Part shown: one piece after another, positions 19,919 through 22,149 of the stretch
Numbering within the stretch: the stretch's first letter is position 1
Layout of the letters: each line of letters begins with the position of its first letter
IMG/VR virus record: IMGVR_UViG_3300022752_000435
Location: 1 to 22,149 of that record
DNA from: a virus
DNA: 22,149 nucleotides
Direction: 5' to 3' (one strand)
Program-made: the position numbers and the translations under genes
The notes under the pieces: generated by a model
Databases searched by the model: none
Told to the model about the DNA's origin: nothing
The model's input: only the letters and a program-made list of their open reading frames with translations

Positions 19919-20089
19919 CCGCCGAGCCGCCACCCACCGCCCCCCATCCCCCCAGATGTCAGCAGATGGAACCAAGCGCGTTTTCTACACAATGATTTGC
20001 ACGTTCGACGACGTTAGTTTGGGTTTAGGGGAGGTGCGGGTCCCTCCGAGGGGGTGGGGGGTATAAAAATAATATTAGGGGTACCCCCC
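19919..20089. other. G/C-tract rich divergent intergenic region
   Basis: No gene. Contains runs of C (near 19936-19953) and G (near 20048-20060), GTATAAAAATAATATT and the self-complementary GGGGTACCCC. Lies next to terS, where a packaging (pac or cos) site could be, but nothing specific proves one. Confidence 0.35.
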
Positions 20090-20117
20090 TTGACTTTTTA
20101 ATTCACTACTATAGAAT
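20090..20117 (+). promoter_or_regulatory. Sigma70-like promoter for the terminase operon
   Basis: TTGACT (20090-20095), a 16-nt spacer and TAGAAT (20112-20117). Would start transcription near 20124, about 50 nt before the small terminase ATG. Confidence 0.6.
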
Positions 20118-20172
20118 CCGCCTTTGAAACGCATCCCCCCTATATATACTTTTGGAGTCCCGTTTCCTCCGC

Positions 20173-20769
20173 ATGGATACTACAAATCCTTTTGCGAATA
20201 CCAATCCGCTGCTTAGCGAGTTGGGGATTACGCCTGAATTCACAAACGCCGTCGAATCTGACATTAAGGAGACGTTTTCGGCTCTCCAAAACGGCATTCC
20301 CCCCTCACCAAATCAAAATATCCCTGCCCACAGCATTATCAAAACGCTTGTGGAAGAGTACGCAAAAGAGGTATTCGACAGCCCTCAACAGGCTCGCTCG
20401 TTTATTACCAACAAACTCTTGGAATTATCCACGTGCGGGGACCCCCGGCACGAACTGCGTGCATTGGAATTGCTAGGTAAATTGTCTGACATCGGGGCCT
20501 TCTCAGAGAAAAGTGAGGTCGTTGTTACCGCCAAGAGTAGCGCGGATATTGATAGGCAGATTCGTGAGAAAGTAAATGAGATTCTTCTGAAGCGCGGTGT
20601 CAGTTTGGAGAAAGTAATTGATGCCGAAGTAGTTGAGGTGCCAAAAGAAGAAGACGAACTGGACGAAGTAATCAGACAGCGTAAGCATAAAGACGACAAG
20701 AAAGTCGAAACCGTAGTAGAGAACGACGTGTCAGTTGATGAACCGGTAGAAGACGATGAGTCAGCTTGA
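20173..20769 (+). CDS. terS: Terminase small subunit (198 aa)
   Basis: Recognises phage DNA for packaging and passes it to the large subunit. Supporting features: position directly before terL, length near 200 aa, helical centre with FITNKLLELSTCGDPRHELRALELLGKLSD (positions about 84-113), then FSEKSEVVVTAKSSADIDRQ, a pattern found in small terminase-type proteins of podo- and siphoviruses, and an acidic tail (EPVEDDESA). ATG 20173 is used; GGAG is 16 nt away, which is long, and an in-frame TTG at 20152 is possible. Overlaps terL by 14 nt. Family call is by context and pattern. Confidence 0.82.
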   Translation: MDTTNPFANTNPLLSELGITPEFTNAVESDIKETFSALQNGIPPSPNQNIPAHSIIKTLVEEYAKEVFDSPQQARSFITNKLLELSTCGDPRHELRALELLGKLSDIGAFSEKSEVVVTAKSSADIDRQIREKVNEILLKRGVSLEKVIDAEVVEVPKEEDELDEVIRQRKHKDDKKVETVVENDVSVDEPVEDDESA

Positions 20770-22149
20770 CGAGCTAAGTACACAAGAGCTAGCTGCCATC
20801 ATGCAGCTACTGCCTACGCTTCCGGAAGCCGAGAAGCGTGAACTTCTTATTAAGTTAGACCAACGAAATAGGCTGAAAGAAAAAGAAGACTGCCGTGCTG
20901 ACTTTATGTCTTTCGTGCAGAAGGTTTGGCCTAATTTTATTCACGGAGCACACCATGCAAGGATGGCTAGAGCGTTTGAAAGAGTGGCACGAGGCGAGGT
21001 CAAGCGGCTCATTATCAACATGCCACCGCGTCACACTAAATCGGAGTTTGCGTCATACCTCCTTCCCGCATGGTTTCTGGGTAATTTCCCGCAGAAAAAG
21101 GTTATCCAGACTTCACACACAGCAGAATTGGCTGTCGGTTTCGGACGTAAAGTCCGGAACTTGGTGGATAAAGAAGAATATCGAATGGTATTTGATGGGG
21201 TTGAGCTACAAGCTGACTCGAAAGCCGCTGGACGCTGGGCAACTAACGCAGGTGGTGAATATTTTGCTATTGGTGTTGGCGGCGCTGTTACTGGTAAAGG
21301 TGCTGACCTCCTTATAATTGATGACCCGCACTCGGAACAAGAGGCTGCATTAAGCGAAACTAACCCCGAAATCTACGATAAAACGTATGAATGGTACACA
21401 TCGGGTCCACGGCAGCGCTTACAACCGGGCGGTTCCATCGTCATAGTGATGACGAGATGGTCAAAAAAGGACCTGACTGGGCAAGTTTTAAAGTCAGCTA
21501 TGCAGCGCAGCGGCGAAGAGTGGGAAGTGATTGAATTTCCGGCGTTACTCCCCTCCGGGCGCCCATTATGGCCCCAGTTTTGGTCATTAGCTGAATTAAC
21601 TGCCCTAAAATCTGAACTTCCGCACTCAAAGTGGATGGCGCAGTACCAGCAAGACCCGACATCTGAAGTTAGCGCCATTATTAAGCGTGAATGGTGGAAT
21701 GTTTGGGAGAAAGACGACCCGCCGGGCTGTGAATTCATCATTCAGTCGTGGGATACGGCGTTTTTGAAGACGCAGCGGGCTGACTATTCAGCTTGCACCA
21801 CGTGGGGCGTGTTCTATATAGACGACGATACTGGCAAAGCGCAGGCCAATATTATCTTGCTCAACTCCTTCAAAGACCGGATGGAGTTTCCTGAACTGAA
21901 GCAAGAGGCGTATAGGCACTATTTAGAGTGGAACCCGGACGCGCTCATCGTAGAAGCGAAAGCCGCAGGCGCCCCGTTGGTGTTTGAACTGCGGGCTATG
22001 GGCATACCAGTACAAGAATTCACACCGTCTAAAGGCAATGACAAGATTGCTCGATTAAATGCAGTGGCTGACATCTTTGCTTCTGGTAGAGTATGGGTAC
22101 CTAACACAAATTGGGCAGAAGAGCTAGTCGAAGAAGTTGCTTCGTTCCC
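20756..22149 (+). CDS. terL: Terminase large subunit, 3' end outside the window
   Basis: Packaging motor with ATPase and nuclease domains. After a helical N-terminus comes FIHGAHHARMARAFERV, Walker A-like MPPRHTKSEF (about residues 91-100), LLIIDDPHSE (Walker B), the coupling segment IVIVMTRWSKKDLTG, and the start of the RNase H-like nuclease domain: IIQSWDTAFLKTQRADYSA with its first catalytic Asp, and ALIVEAKAAGAPLV with the second acidic residue. 464 codons are visible. ATG 20756 overlaps terS. At least ten leucines use TTA, which the phage tRNA-Leu(UAA) reads. No stop codon is reached, and the gene is intact as far as seen. Confidence 0.96.
   Translation, partial: MSQLDELSTQELAAIMQLLPTLPEAEKRELLIKLDQRNRLKEKEDCRADFMSFVQKVWPNFIHGAHHARMARAFERVARGEVKRLIINMPPRHTKSEFASYLLPAWFLGNFPQKKVIQTSHTAELAVGFGRKVRNLVDKEEYRMVFDGVELQADSKAAGRWATNAGGEYFAIGVGGAVTGKGADLLIIDDPHSEQEAALSETNPEIYDKTYEWYTSGPRQRLQPGGSIVIVMTRWSKKDLTGQVLKSAMQRSGEEWEVIEFPALLPSGRPLWPQFWSLAELTALKSELPHSKWMAQYQQDPTSEVSAIIKREWWNVWEKDDPPGCEFIIQSWDTAFLKTQRADYSACTTWGVFYIDDDTGKAQANIILLNSFKDRMEFPELKQEAYRHYLEWNPDALIVEAKAAGAPLVFELRAMGIPVQEFTPSKGNDKIARLNAVADIFASGRVWVPNTNWAEELVEEVASF

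Overview
This window reads as part of a tailed, double-stranded DNA phage genome (Caudoviricetes); host not identifiable. The evidence is a divergent layout of phage-type genes: a long, almost gapless block on the minus strand with family A DNA polymerase, SNF2-type helicase, PD-(D/E)XK nuclease, VRR-NUC nuclease, MazG-like hydrolase, DUF3310 and two HNH proteins, and on the plus strand a terminase small/large subunit pair starting the packaging/virion module. No integrase or recognisable lysogeny repressor is visible. Both window ends cut genes (helicase at the left, large terminase at the right).

Layout. 1-8.5 kb (minus): helicase, HNH, nuclease, PolA, then many small genes joined by ATGA, TAATG or short overlaps, with one tRNA-Leu(UAA) set between them. 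8.6-8.9 kb: two tandem UUCG-loop terminators, each followed by a copy of a 29-bp palindrome, plus a foldable intergenic segment. 8.9-17.8 kb (minus): mostly unrecognised genes around a MoxR-like AAA ATPase / metallopeptidase-VWA protein / DUF3150-like cassette, with two ribbon-helix-helix proteins. 17.8-18.4 kb: noncoding region with 18 GGAACA/TGTTCC boxes in six clusters, an AT-rich core and a direct repeat, a candidate replication origin or regulatory hub. 18.4-18.66 kb: GC-rich noncoding DNA with a terminator. 18.66-19.76 kb (minus): two unknown genes. 19.77-20.17 kb: divergent, G-rich intergenic region with a sigma70-like plus-strand promoter. 20.17 kb to the end (plus): terS and terL.

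The most striking signal is a dispersed 29-bp interrupted palindrome (arms GGACAAnCTGAC and GTCAGnnTGTCC, 5-bp spacer, as read on the minus strand) found 11 times between 8.6 and 19.9 kb. Five copies lie 15-32 nt upstream of minus-strand start codons, three follow terminators, two are inside coding sequences in the same reading frame (both encoding DNLTxxQxVLT) and two encode the C-termini of the genes they overlap. It behaves like a phage-wide operator system, comparable in arrangement to the stoperators of some mycobacteriophages, although no such protein is proven here. Together the genes suggest leftward early transcription for replication and nucleotide metabolism, split into units by terminator-palindrome modules, and rightward late transcription for packaging.
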